Made by a program: the position numbers and the translations under genes
Shown: in pieces, positions 17,541-25,121 of the stretch
How the letters are laid out: every line of letters begins with the position of its first letter
Numbering within the stretch: position 1 is the first letter of the stretch
Assembly: GCA_012521895.1 (NCBI GenBank)
Contig: JAAYLK010000079.1
Location: 1 to 43,050 of the forward strand
Direction: 5' to 3'
Length of the DNA stretch: 43,050 bases
Origin: Clostridiales bacterium
Lineage (GTDB): Bacteria; Bacillota; Clostridia; Christensenellales; Aristaeellaceae
Notes under the pieces: generated by a model
What the model was told of the DNA's origin: nothing
Seen by the model: the letters and a program-made list of their open reading frames with translations, nothing else
Databases searched by the model: none

Positions 17541-18580
17541 CACACATCTCCCCCATATCGTTTCATGAACAATTCCTGCAAATCCTTCCTGCTGCGCAGC
17601 AGGTCCAGGGTAAAGTCCCCATGCCCGGGGGTGTAGCCGTTGCCGATGATCATGGTGGCGTTTGAAGCCACGCCCTCCGCCCCCAGGGCGGCCTTGGAAA
17701 AGGAGGTGGCCATGGAGAAGAAGTAGACCGTGCCCCCATCGCGCACCGGCAGGATGGCCGCCATCTCGGTGTTTTGCACGTTGACCACGTTGATGCTTAC
17801 ATCAACTTTCCGGCCATTGTTGGCTTCCACCACCTGCTGGTAGACCGACAGCGGGTCCCGCGCGTCGGCCATGAGGATGGCGTCACACACCTTGAGGGCC
17901 CTTAATTCCTCCGTCTGCGAGGGGCTGTGGCAGATGCCGATCACCCGTCCGGCATCACCCACGGACATTCTCGCCTGGGTGGCGCACAGCACGCCGGATT
18001 TGCCCTCGGCGCCCAGAATGACCACGCTGTCACCGGGCTTTAAGAGCCTCGCGGTCTGGGCCGGGGCGCCGGCCACATCCAGGGCCGACAGCGCCAGACG
18101 GTGGTCCAGGTCATCAGGCAGCTTGGCGTAGATGCCCGTTTCAAAGAGGATGGCCTCGCCCTCAATGTCCACCTGATCGGACTCCAGGTGGATGTCCTTG
18201 ATGTGAAGAATGACAAGCGGCGTCAGCGACAGGCTGACCAGGGTGGCAATGGGCGTGCCGGGCTTCACCTGCCCGGGAAAGTCCGCGCCCACTTCCTTGA
18301 CCCTTCCCAGCAGCATGCCGCCGGAGCCCGTGACCGGGTTTTGCAGCTTGCCGCGTTCCTTCACGATGCCCAAAATCATGGCCTTCATGGCTTCCTTGTC
18401 GCCCTGGCAGGCTTCCTTAATCTGGGTGAAGGAGGCGGAGTCCACGTTGAGGGTGTCCACCGAGATGAGCATTTCATTGGCTTGCAGGGGCATGGCGGTG
18501 TCAAGCTTCTGCGCCGGTTGGGGCAGCGCGCCCTTGGGCGCAAGCACCCGGTGGGAGCCGTAAGGGCAGGGCTTCATCAT
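17540..18580 (-). CDS. kdd: L-erythro-3,5-diaminohexanoate dehydrogenase
   Basis: An NAD(P)-dependent oxidative deaminase that converts 3,5-diaminohexanoate to 5-amino-3-oxohexanoate with release of ammonia. The N-terminus ([23 protein letters not shown]) and the 346-aa length match the Kdd family. A dinucleotide-binding Rossmann fold starts at [11 protein letters not shown] near residue 190. It overlaps kce by 4 bases (ATGA) and is followed by kamA. Confidence 0.95.
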   Translation of the reverse strand: MMKPCPYGSHRVLAPKGALPQPAQKLDTAMPLQANEMLISVDTLNVDSASFTQIKEACQGDKEAMKAMILGIVKERGKLQNPVTGSGGMLLGRVKEVGADFPGQVKPGTPIATLVSLSLTPLVILHIKDIHLESDQVDIEGEAILFETGIYAKLPDDLDHRLALSALDVAGAPAQTARLLKPGDSVVILGAEGKSGVLCATQARMSVGDAGRVIGICHSPSQTEELRALKVCDAILMADARDPLSVYQQVVEANNGRKVDVSINVVNVQNTEMAAILPVRDGGTVYFFSMATSFSKAALGAEGVASNATMIIGNGYTPGHGDFTLDLLRSRKDLQELFMKRYGGDV

Positions 18581-19404
18581 GAACGTGCCTCCATTCCCAG
18601 CATCTTCCGCGCTTCATGGGGGTTGGCGATTTCTCTCCCGGCTTGCCTGGCCATGTCGGCCACCTTGCGCACCAGGTCGGCATTGCTTGAAGCGAGTACA
18701 CCCTTTTCAAGGTAGAGGTTGTCCTCCAAGCCCACGCGCACATGGCCGCCGTCCTTGATGGCCCACCGCGCCAAGGGGAACTCAAAGCGGCCGACGCCGG
18801 CCACGGAATAGGTGGCGTCATCCGGAATGGACGCGCGCAGGAAGGCGACGTCCCGCTCCTCCCCCGTCATGCCGCCGTTGACGCCCAGCACAAAGGAAAA
18901 GTGCAGGGGCGGCGTGATAAAGCCCTTCTTGTGCAGGCGCAGCGCCAGGTCCACATGGCCTTTTTCAAAGCATTCCAGCTCCTTGAAGATGCCCCGCTCC
19001 TGAATGCCTTTGGCAAAGGCGATGATGTCGTTTTCGGTGTTGATGAAGATTTCATCCCCGCCAAAGTTGAGGGTGCCGCAGTCCAGGGTGGCCATCTCGG
19101 GGTTCAAGGTGAGGGGCGCCATGCGCTCCTCCCGGCTCATCCCGGTGGCGCCGCCGGTGGACACCTGCAAAATGGCGTCCGGGCATTCTTTTTTAATGGC
19201 TTCGAGGATTTCTTGATACCGGGCGGCCTCCTGGGTGGGGCGGCCGTCATCGTGCCGGGCGTGGATGTGCAGGATGGCAGCGCCGGCGTCCACCGCTTCC
19301 TTCGCGGCTTGCGCCATTTCGGCCACCGTATAGGGCACCGCCGGGTTTTGCGCCTTGGTGACCTCAGCGCCTGTCAGGGCGCAGGTGATGATCAGCTTAT
19401 CCAT
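18577..19404 (-). CDS. kce: 3-keto-5-aminohexanoate cleavage enzyme
   Basis: A zinc-dependent TIM-barrel enzyme (BKACE family) that condenses the keto acid with acetyl-CoA to give 3-aminobutyryl-CoA and acetoacetate. Zinc ligands are visible as HIHARH (His 46 and 48). The catalytic glutamate region is [13 protein letters not shown] near residue 235. Length is 275 aa, standard. It overlaps kal by 8 bases. The acetoacetate product would need a CoA-transferase, which is not in this operon. Confidence 0.96.
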   Translation of the reverse strand: MDKLIITCALTGAEVTKAQNPAVPYTVAEMAQAAKEAVDAGAAILHIHARHDDGRPTQEAARYQEILEAIKKECPDAILQVSTGGATGMSREERMAPLTLNPEMATLDCGTLNFGGDEIFINTENDIIAFAKGIQERGIFKELECFEKGHVDLALRLHKKGFITPPLHFSFVLGVNGGMTGEERDVAFLRASIPDDATYSVAGVGRFEFPLARWAIKDGGHVRVGLEDNLYLEKGVLASSNADLVRKVADMARQAGREIANPHEARKMLGMEARS

Positions 19405-19801
19405 GGTGCTGCCCCCGCTGGTTTGCTATGGGCACCACGCAGGTGCCAGACGCGCTGGCCACCAGGATGGGCTCTGCCAATACGTCAGCCGCCGAGGGGC
19501 TGATATCGCCCCTTGGGATAATCGCCTTGTGGCAGGTGAAGGCCATCACGCGCGAGGACTTGCCCGCCTTGACCAGCTCCGCCTTGACCTCCAGGAAGTC
19601 CCCGGCGTAGACAGGGGCCAGGAAATCCACCTTGTCATAGGCGCGGAAGAGGCCCTCATCCCCGTCATGGCGGATGAGCAGCTCGGTGGCGGCATCCCCA
19701 AACAAGGCCAGGACGCGCGCGCCGTCCACCAGGCCCCCGCCGTAGTGGGCGTCCTGCTGGCTCATCCTCAAGCGCAGTGTGACGGTCAGGTTGTTGCTCA
19801 T
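19397..19801 (-). CDS. kal: 3-aminobutyryl-CoA ammonia-lyase
   Basis: A hotdog-fold enzyme (134 aa) that removes ammonia from 3-aminobutyryl-CoA to give crotonyl-CoA. The start region [22 protein letters not shown], then [20 protein letters not shown], is characteristic of Kal. It overlaps the upstream maoC-like gene by 4 bases (ATGA) and kce by 8 bases. Confidence 0.95.
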   Translation of the reverse strand: MSNNLTVTLRLRMSQQDAHYGGGLVDGARVLALFGDAATELLIRHDGDEGLFRAYDKVDFLAPVYAGDFLEVKAELVKAGKSSRVMAFTCHKAIIPRGDISPSAADVLAEPILVASASGTCVVPIANQRGQHHG

Positions 19802-20235
19802 GCGTCCTCCTTCTTTTGGTCCCGGGGCGGCATCACGGTGGCCTCGCCCACAATCACGGTCTCGCCCTTGTCATTCACCGCCAGGCAGTCAAACACCACC
19901 CTGCCGCGCTCAACATTGATGTCCTTCACGGTGATGGACGCGGTGATGGTTTCATTCAAATACACGGGCTTGGTGAATTTCAGCGTCTGCCCGGTGTAGA
20001 TGGTGCCCAGGCCCGGCAGTTCCATGCCCAGCAGCGCGCTGAACAGCCCCGCCACCAGCATGCCGTGCGCGATGCGGGTCTTGAACATGGTGGTGCTGGC
20101 ATAGGCCTCATCCAGGTGCGCGGGGTTTTTGTCCCCGGTCAGTTGCGCGAAGGCCAAGACATCCTCCGCCGTAAACGCGCGCCGCGCTTCCGCCCTGTCG
20201 CCGATTGTTAGTTGGCTGATGGTTTTTCCGCTCAT
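19798..20235 (-). CDS. MaoC-like (R)-specific enoyl-CoA hydratase
   Basis: First gene of the lysine operon, 145 aa, single hotdog domain. The hydratase 2 motif is [18 protein letters not shown], with the catalytic Asp 35 and His 40. PhaJ/MaoC enzymes of this type hydrate trans-2-enoyl-CoA to (R)-3-hydroxyacyl-CoA. Here the natural substrate would be the crotonyl-CoA made by Kal, giving (R)-3-hydroxybutyryl-CoA; this is inference. It is not part of the textbook lysine pathway. A strong AGGAGGGC precedes ATG at 20235. Translation follows the riboswitch and terminator at 20250-20440. Confidence 0.85.
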   Translation of the reverse strand: MSGKTISQLTIGDRAEARRAFTAEDVLAFAQLTGDKNPAHLDEAYASTTMFKTRIAHGMLVAGLFSALLGMELPGLGTIYTGQTLKFTKPVYLNETITASITVKDINVERGRVVFDCLAVNDKGETVIVGEATVMPPRDQKKEDA

Positions 20236-20249
20236 GCTGCCCTCCTGTT

Positions 20250-20286
20250 AAAAAATAAAAAGCCGCCGTGTTCAAGACACGACAGC
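20250..20286 (-). terminator. Riboswitch-controlled intrinsic terminator
   Basis: On the minus strand GCTGTCGTGT (20277-20286) pairs with ACACGGCGGC (20262-20271) over 10 bp including two G-U pairs. A TTTTTATTTTTT tract (20250-20261) follows, ending four bases before the maoC ribosome site. The 5' arm contains the P1 3' strand of the lysine aptamer. Confidence 0.85.
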
Positions 20287-20440
20287 GCTCCATCAAGTGG
20301 CAGTCCGGTGGGTGTACCCCAAGGGCCCTGGCAACGGCGGCGGGGAAGCCCTCCGTTCCATCGGCGATGCAGCCCTTCACCCGTCCCCTTGGGTCCCCAC
20401 CCTTCGCATGGACGGCCTACCACGGCACCGCTCCTCTGCA
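20281..20440 (-). promoter_or_regulatory. Lysine riboswitch (L-box) before the lysine fermentation operon
   Basis: The minus-strand leader carries the conserved blocks of a lysine aptamer in order. They are AGAGGAGCG at the 5' side of P1/P2, GGTAGGCC paired back to GGGTGAA (loop E region), TCGCCGA before P3, TTGCCAGGGC after P3, and TGGAGCGCTGTC closing P1. P2 is CCGTCC/GGACGG. Its tip hairpin GGG-TGGGGA-CCC shows a loop whose GGGGA complements TCCCC in the P3 loop, matching the known L2-L3 kissing contact. P1 pairs GCAG (20436-20439) with CTGT (20282-20285). The 160-nt size fits the family. Because that CTGT is also part of the terminator 5' arm, lysine binding should prevent termination (an ON switch). 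Confidence 0.88.
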
Positions 20441-20454
20441 TTTCTTCTTTGTGG

Positions 20455-20483
20455 AGTATACAATACTGCATAAATACAGTCAA
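20455..20483 (-). promoter_or_regulatory. Promoter of the lysine fermentation operon
   Basis: TTGACT (20478-20483), a 17-base spacer and TATACT (20455-20460) on the minus strand place the transcription start just before the riboswitch aptamer. Confidence 0.88.
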
Positions 20484-20507
20484 GGGAAATTTATAGAGAA
20501 GGCGGCC

Positions 20508-20993
20508 TTACAGCCCATCCTTCGCGAAACCCACGGCCTTGGGGCAGATGCCCGGGTCGTTGATCTGGGCGATGTCCTCCGGGCGGTTGAGGGCGATCAG
20601 CTCGGCCTTGCTTTGCTTGGCGCCGCCCTGCCTGGACTGGAGCAACTTCATCACAAGGACGCCCAGCAGGAGGCCAATGGCGCCGCACAGCAGGATGAGG
20701 CCCTCCCGGCCCTCGCCCGCCAAGTTGCCCGCAAACAACCCGGCCAGAAAGCCCAGGCCATACACCGGGTAGGTGTACCACAGCATCTTTTTCCGGCTTT
20801 CATTGGGCAACAGCACCCGCGCCACATCGCCCACCTTGGCCTGGCCCTTGACCGTCACGGTGAAGGGCTTGAAGTCCCGCCCACAGGCGCCGCAGCCGCG
20901 GCAGGCCGCGATGCGCTCAAACCGCACGGTCACCCTGCCCAGTTCCGTTTGCACCACCCGCCCCAGCTTTTGCATGTTCTTCACCACACCCAT
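20508..20993 (-). CDS. RseC/MucC-like SoxR-reducing family membrane protein
   Basis: A 161-aa protein with an N-terminal soluble domain holding clustered cysteines (CRGCGACGRDF, Cys 31, 34, 37), then a beta-rich segment with VKVGD-like AKVGDVARVLLP, two membrane helices (about residues 72-90 and 97-115) and a basic tail. This layout is that of RseC, often encoded near Rnf complexes and suggested to help Fe-S or redox maturation. No rnf genes lie nearby. The ATG at 20993 has no clear ribosome site; an internal ATG six codons later is possible. A TTATAAAAT box touches the start, so a very short leader is conceivable. Confidence 0.75.
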   Translation of the reverse strand: MGVVKNMQKLGRVVQTELGRVTVRFERIAACRGCGACGRDFKPFTVTVKGQAKVGDVARVLLPNESRKKMLWYTYPVYGLGFLAGLFAGNLAGEGREGLILLCGAIGLLLGVLVMKLLQSRQGGAKQSKAELIALNRPEDIAQINDPGICPKAVGFAKDGL

Positions 20994-21026
20994 TTTATAA
21001 TGTCATTGTAACTGAAACCCGGGCAG

Positions 21027-21051
21027 AAAAAAACCACCCGGTGAAGGGTGG
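21027..21051 (-). terminator. Intrinsic terminator upstream of the rseC-like gene
   Basis: On the minus strand CCACCC and GGGTGG form a stem around TTCACC, followed by TTTTTTT. It ends transcripts coming from the small ORF at 21101-21241 and perhaps from the lyase operon behind it. Confidence 0.85.
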
Positions 21052-21100
21052 CGCGTTATGGTTGAGGGTTCAGTTCTTGCTAAAACCCGGTTGATGTACT

Positions 21101-21241
21101 TTAGTCGTTCGGTGCGCGCACGCGCACCGGGCGCAGCCTCAAGCCCAGCTTGTCCAGCAGTTGGTTCAACAGGTTGTTTGGCCTGTCCTGCCCGGTTTTG
21201 AGCAGCAGCCCATTCAGCCAGCGGGTGAAATCATTCAGCAT
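21101..21241 (-). CDS. Candidate small protein, 46 aa, unknown
   Basis: ATG at 21241 is preceded by GAGGAG seven bases upstream. The peptide is leucine-rich and amphipathic (LNDFTRWLNGLLLK, then NNLLNQLLDKLGLRL), without cysteines or a signal peptide, and ends in a basic stretch. It lies 144 bases after the lyase gene and is followed by a good terminator, which supports transcription. No family is recognised and a chance ORF cannot be excluded. Confidence 0.45.
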   Translation of the reverse strand: MLNDFTRWLNGLLLKTGQDRPNNLLNQLLDKLGLRLRPVRVRAPND

Positions 21242-21384
21242 GCTTGTACTCCTCTTCCCAGCCGCTTGGCACGTCATCACCGCCCGGCTGTTGGAATGAA
21301 CCGCGCTGTTCGCGCCGCGTTCTGTATACAAGATACCCCTTTGGCTGGCCTTTTACCCCCTTGTGAAGCAGTGTTCACCGAACG

Positions 21385-23214
21385 TTAACTGTTTTGAAAC
21401 AGTTTTGGCGGCGTTTCCCTGGAGATGATCAGCTCAAACCGCGCGGTGTGAGACGAAGCAGTTTTCCAGTTCAGCGTCAGGCGGAACAGGCTGCCGGGGT
21501 AGTTGCGCGTGAGGCGCTTGTCCGTCACCGGCAGCTCCTCCACCTGTGCTTTCAAGCCTTCCGGGAAGGACAGGCACAGCCTGCCCACCATCGCCTTGCC
21601 CTGCTCAAGGCTCGGCCTGTCCCTGAACAGAAAGACCCAGGTGATGTCCTGTTCGCCGTCAGTCTCAATGGCATCAATCAATTCAAAGCCTTTTTCTGTC
21701 AGGCGCATTTCCCGGGTAAAGCCCGACAAGCCGGCTTCCACAGGGTAGGCCCGCGACAAATCCAGCAGCACGCCGCCCTCATCCGCGCGCGCCGCCACCG
21801 CCTTGTATTGCTCCCCGGCCTGTTGCTCCACGCCGCCAATTAGGGGCACGTTGTGGTTTTTGCTGCGGGTGTTCCACAGCTCATACCGCCTGTCAGAAAA
21901 AGTCTGGGCGGTGTACACCACGTTGCCAATGTCGATGAGGAGGGGCTGGCCCCGGTCATACAGCAGAAAACTGCCCAGGTCGTTGTGGTTGTGGCTTTCG
22001 CCGTTATGCCCAGCCTTGATGGCCAGGTGGCAGCCCAGGTGACGGTAGGCGAAGATGCCGGTGTCATGAAGCGCCAAAAAGGCGGGCTTTGGCGCTTCCT
22101 CCAGCGGCGGCACCTGTGTAAATAAGGACAGCAGCAGGCGGTTCATCTGCGGGGTGTCCTCGCTGCGCCATGCGCCCCGATGGTGAATGGCGCTGCCAAG
22201 CGCCATCAGCGCCTCATTGCCCGTGCGCAGGCCATAGGTGTACAGCCGCTCGCCGTCCAGTTTGGGCCTGGCGTCGCAGTCGTTGAAGTTCCAGTAATAC
22301 ACCCCGTCAATGTGGGCATGCAGCGAGAACGCGCCGATGTTCTGAATCTTCGGGTCCTGGTAGATGTCCAGCCTACCATACGATTTTTTGTATACCAGCT
22401 CCAGGCAGTCCAGCAGCGAGCCGCCGGCCATGTTCCAGTAGGCGCAGCCCTCGTCAATCCCGCCGTCTTCCGGAATCACCTGCAGGTAGCGCTCCAGCAT
22501 GAGCAGCGCGCGGGCAATGCCGTCTGAAAGCAGCTGCCTGTCCTCCCACAGCATCAGCATGGTGTCCAGCACGTTGGACACGATCCAGGGCGTCCAGTTG
22601 TTCAGGTCCTGGCGGATCATGCCCATCCACCAGAAATCGTCCCGGGCCATGAAGGGGCGCAGGACGCGCTCCTCCAGCTCCTGCCTGACACGCCTGGAAA
22701 TCAGGGGGCTGACCATGTCCAGCCTGTCTTTCAGAAAATACAGGGCATAGGCCAGGGTGGCCGCCGTCTGGGCGGCGAACAAATCGATGTAGGGGTTGTT
22801 CTTGTCCGGCAGGGGCTCATGGCGGCTGCCCGGATGGGAACTGCCGTTGTGGGCGCTTAGCACCCAGGTGGTCTCCTCGCAGACGCACCACAGGCCGTCT
22901 ATCACCGCGTCCAGGAAACGGCCCTTATCCTCCACACACTCCGCCAGGATGGCGTGCATCAGCAGGCTGCGGCGCTTGAAATAAGGCTGCTCATAGGCCT
23001 GGCGGTCCCCCGCGCGGGTGAAGGCCAGAAAGCGGCTGGCCTCCAGCATGGGGAAGCCCGCCAGCGCCTCCTCCCCGCGCTGGAAGAGCCAGGCAGTTGT
23101 CTCCTGCCCCAGCGCCTGCCAGGATGCGCGGTCACTCCTGGGCGGGAAGGGCCGCCAGGGTTTTTCGCTGAGCAGGTCAATCAGCTTGCCTTGCGCCAGA
23201 ATGTCATTGAACAT
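21385..23214 (-). CDS. Heparinase II/III-like polysaccharide lyase family protein
   Basis: A 609-aa protein without a signal peptide, so probably cytoplasmic and acting on imported oligosaccharides. The N-terminal half is an alpha-helical toroid typical of alginate/heparin lyases. The C-terminal half has the heparinase II/III signature HNGESHNHNDLGSFLLY near residues 410-430, with the His/Asn pattern and the following LIDIGNVVYT. Such enzymes cleave uronic-acid polysaccharides by beta-elimination. It lies 3 bases after the sugar permease gene, so the four genes form one uptake-and-cleavage operon. The exact substrate cannot be told. Confidence 0.82.
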   Translation of the reverse strand: MFNDILAQGKLIDLLSEKPWRPFPPRSDRASWQALGQETTAWLFQRGEEALAGFPMLEASRFLAFTRAGDRQAYEQPYFKRRSLLMHAILAECVEDKGRFLDAVIDGLWCVCEETTWVLSAHNGSSHPGSRHEPLPDKNNPYIDLFAAQTAATLAYALYFLKDRLDMVSPLISRRVRQELEERVLRPFMARDDFWWMGMIRQDLNNWTPWIVSNVLDTMLMLWEDRQLLSDGIARALLMLERYLQVIPEDGGIDEGCAYWNMAGGSLLDCLELVYKKSYGRLDIYQDPKIQNIGAFSLHAHIDGVYYWNFNDCDARPKLDGERLYTYGLRTGNEALMALGSAIHHRGAWRSEDTPQMNRLLLSLFTQVPPLEEAPKPAFLALHDTGIFAYRHLGCHLAIKAGHNGESHNHNDLGSFLLYDRGQPLLIDIGNVVYTAQTFSDRRYELWNTRSKNHNVPLIGGVEQQAGEQYKAVAARADEGGVLLDLSRAYPVEAGLSGFTREMRLTEKGFELIDAIETDGEQDITWVFLFRDRPSLEQGKAMVGRLCLSFPEGLKAQVEELPVTDKRLTRNYPGSLFRLTLNWKTASSHTARFELIISRETPPKLFQNS

Positions 23215-23217
23215 GGC

Positions 23218-24081
23218 TCAGCCCTTGATGCCGGTGGTGGCAATACCTTCGATGAAGTATTTCTGCAGGAAGAGGAAGACGATGGCCACCGGCAGCAGCG
23301 AGCACAGCGAGGCCGCCATGATGAGGTGGTAGTCGCTGGAATACTGCTGAATGAAGCGGCGCAGGCCAATCTGGATGGTCTTCATGTGGTCGGAGGTCAG
23401 GTAGATCAGGGGGCCCATGTAGTCATTCCAGGTGTTGACGAAGGTGAAGATGGTGAGGGTGGCGATGGCGGGCTTGGACAACGGCAGGATGATTTTGAAC
23501 CAGATGCCGTACTCGCTCATGCCGTCAATGCGCGCCGCCTCGCTCAACTCATTGGGGATGCCCATGTAAAACTGCCGCATCAAAAAGACCCCGAAGGCCG
23601 AGAAGCTCTGCAGCACGATTAGCGCCCAGAGGGTGTCGTACAGGCCAAACTGCCGCATCATGATGAACTGCGGCAGCATGTACACCTGCCAGGGCACCGC
23701 GATGGTGCCGATGTAGGCCAAAAACAGCAGGTCCCGCCCCTTGAAGGTCATCTTGGCAAAGGCATAGGCCGCGAAGGAAGAGGTCAGAATCTGCATGAAG
23801 GTGACCACCAGGGAGATGATGGCGGTGTTTTTGAAATAGGTCATTAGCGGCACGCGCTGCCAGATGACGGCATAATTGTCCCACAGGGGCTGGGCCGGAA
23901 TCCACTGGATGGGGTAGCGGAAGACGTCCTTGTCCAGCTTCAGGGAGGAGGACAGCATCCACACAAAGGGCAGCAGCGCCAGCACCATGAAGGCCAGCAA
24001 AAACAGGTACAGCAGCACCTTCAGGGCGGTCTGCAGCGGGCTGCGCCGGATGTCGGTTTTTCTCGCGGTCAGGCTTGTCAT
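23218..24081 (-). CDS. Carbohydrate ABC transporter permease (MalG-like)
   Basis: Inner-membrane permease of a CUT1-type sugar importer, 287 aa, six predicted helices. The EAA loop is EAARIDGMSEYGIWFKIILPL. The ATG at 24081 is preceded by GGGAGGAG; an upstream start at 24114 would lie within the preceding gene. It overlaps no gene but follows the other permease by 17 bases. The ATPase is not in this operon, as is common for CUT1 systems sharing an MsmX-type ATPase. Confidence 0.92.
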   Translation of the reverse strand: MTSLTARKTDIRRSPLQTALKVLLYLFLLAFMVLALLPFVWMLSSSLKLDKDVFRYPIQWIPAQPLWDNYAVIWQRVPLMTYFKNTAIISLVVTFMQILTSSFAAYAFAKMTFKGRDLLFLAYIGTIAVPWQVYMLPQFIMMRQFGLYDTLWALIVLQSFSAFGVFLMRQFYMGIPNELSEAARIDGMSEYGIWFKIILPLSKPAIATLTIFTFVNTWNDYMGPLIYLTSDHMKTIQIGLRRFIQQYSSDYHLIMAASLCSLLPVAIVFLFLQKYFIEGIATTGIKG

Positions 24082-24098
24082 GATCGTCTCCTCCCTTC

Positions 24099-25031
24099 TT
24101 AGTAGTTGACCCATTTTTTCTCAGCGCGGAACTGGACCACGGTGATCAGCAGCACAATCACAAACAGCACCATGGCCACGGCGCTGGCAACGCCATACTT
24201 GATTTGCTGGAAGCTCAGGTCGTAGATGTAGCTCACCAGCATCTTGGTGGTCCGCCCGGGGCCGCCCTCTGTCATGATGGCCACCACATCATAAATTTTA
24301 AAGCAGGAGATGGTCAGCATGATGCTGACAAAGAAGGTGGTGGAAGACAGCAGGGGGAAGGTGATGCGCCAGAACTTCTGCCAGGCGTTGGCGCCGTCCA
24401 CTGTGGCGGCCTCATACAATTCCCCCGGCACGCCCTGGAGGCCCGCCAGGTACATCACCATGTAATAGCCCGCGTGCCGCCAGACGCTGACGATGATGAT
24501 GGCCAGCATCGCGTGGTCGCGGCTTTGGGTCCAGGACTTGCTGATGTTGATGCCAAAATAGGAAAGCGCCTGGTTGACCGGGCCAAACTTCATCAGCAGG
24601 AAGTTCCAGCAGACGCAGATGGCCACCACCGAGGCCACATAGGGGAAGAAAAAGGCGGTGCGGAAGAACTTGGCGCCCTTGACGGCCTTGTTCAAAATCA
24701 TCGCAAGGCCCAGAGAGCAGGCGATGGTGAGCGGCACGGTGGCCAGGGTGAACAGCACCGTGTTTTTAAGCGTTATCCCCATGTCCGAGCGCGTGAAGTT
24801 GAAATCCTTGAAAATCAGCTTGAAATTGTCCAGCCCCGCCCAGGAGATGCGGTCGATGGTGCCGCCGTTCCAGTTGAGGAAGGACAGGACGATGGAAAAC
24901 AAGACCGGCAGCATGGTGAATATCAAAAAGCCCAGGAAATTGGGCGCCAGGAAGGAGTAGGCGATCAGGGTGTTCCTGCGCTGCAGGCTTCCTTTCTTTT
25001 TTATCATCGCCTGGGGGGTGGCTGTGCTCAC
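24099..25031 (-). CDS. Carbohydrate ABC transporter permease (MalF/UgpA-like)
   Basis: Partner permease, 310 aa, six helices. The EAA loop reads EAATVDGANAWQKFWRITFPL. The GTG at 25031 is chosen because AAGGAGG lies 8 bases before it. The ATG at 25055 would put this ribosome site inside the gene. Confidence 0.9.
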   Translation of the reverse strand: MSTATPQAMIKKKGSLQRRNTLIAYSFLAPNFLGFLIFTMLPVLFSIVLSFLNWNGGTIDRISWAGLDNFKLIFKDFNFTRSDMGITLKNTVLFTLATVPLTIACSLGLAMILNKAVKGAKFFRTAFFFPYVASVVAICVCWNFLLMKFGPVNQALSYFGINISKSWTQSRDHAMLAIIIVSVWRHAGYYMVMYLAGLQGVPGELYEAATVDGANAWQKFWRITFPLLSSTTFFVSIMLTISCFKIYDVVAIMTEGGPGRTTKMLVSYIYDLSFQQIKYGVASAVAMVLFVIVLLITVVQFRAEKKWVNY

Positions 25032-25074
25032 GGCGTTGTCCTCCTTGGGGTTCATGGGTCTTCGTAACAAAAAA

Positions 25075-25108
25075 GAAAAACAGAGGGAAAGGGTTTCCCC
25101 TTTCCCTC
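25075..25108 (-). terminator. Hairpin with T-rich tail between binding protein and permeases
   Basis: GAGGGAAAGGG (25098-25108 on the minus strand) pairs perfectly with CCCTTTCCCTC (25083-25093) around GAAA, followed by TGTTTTTCTTTTTT. Placed between the binding-protein gene and its permeases, it probably acts as a leaky terminator or RNA stabiliser that gives more binding protein than permease. Confidence 0.75.
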
Positions 25109-25121
25109 GCGGAGACAGCGC

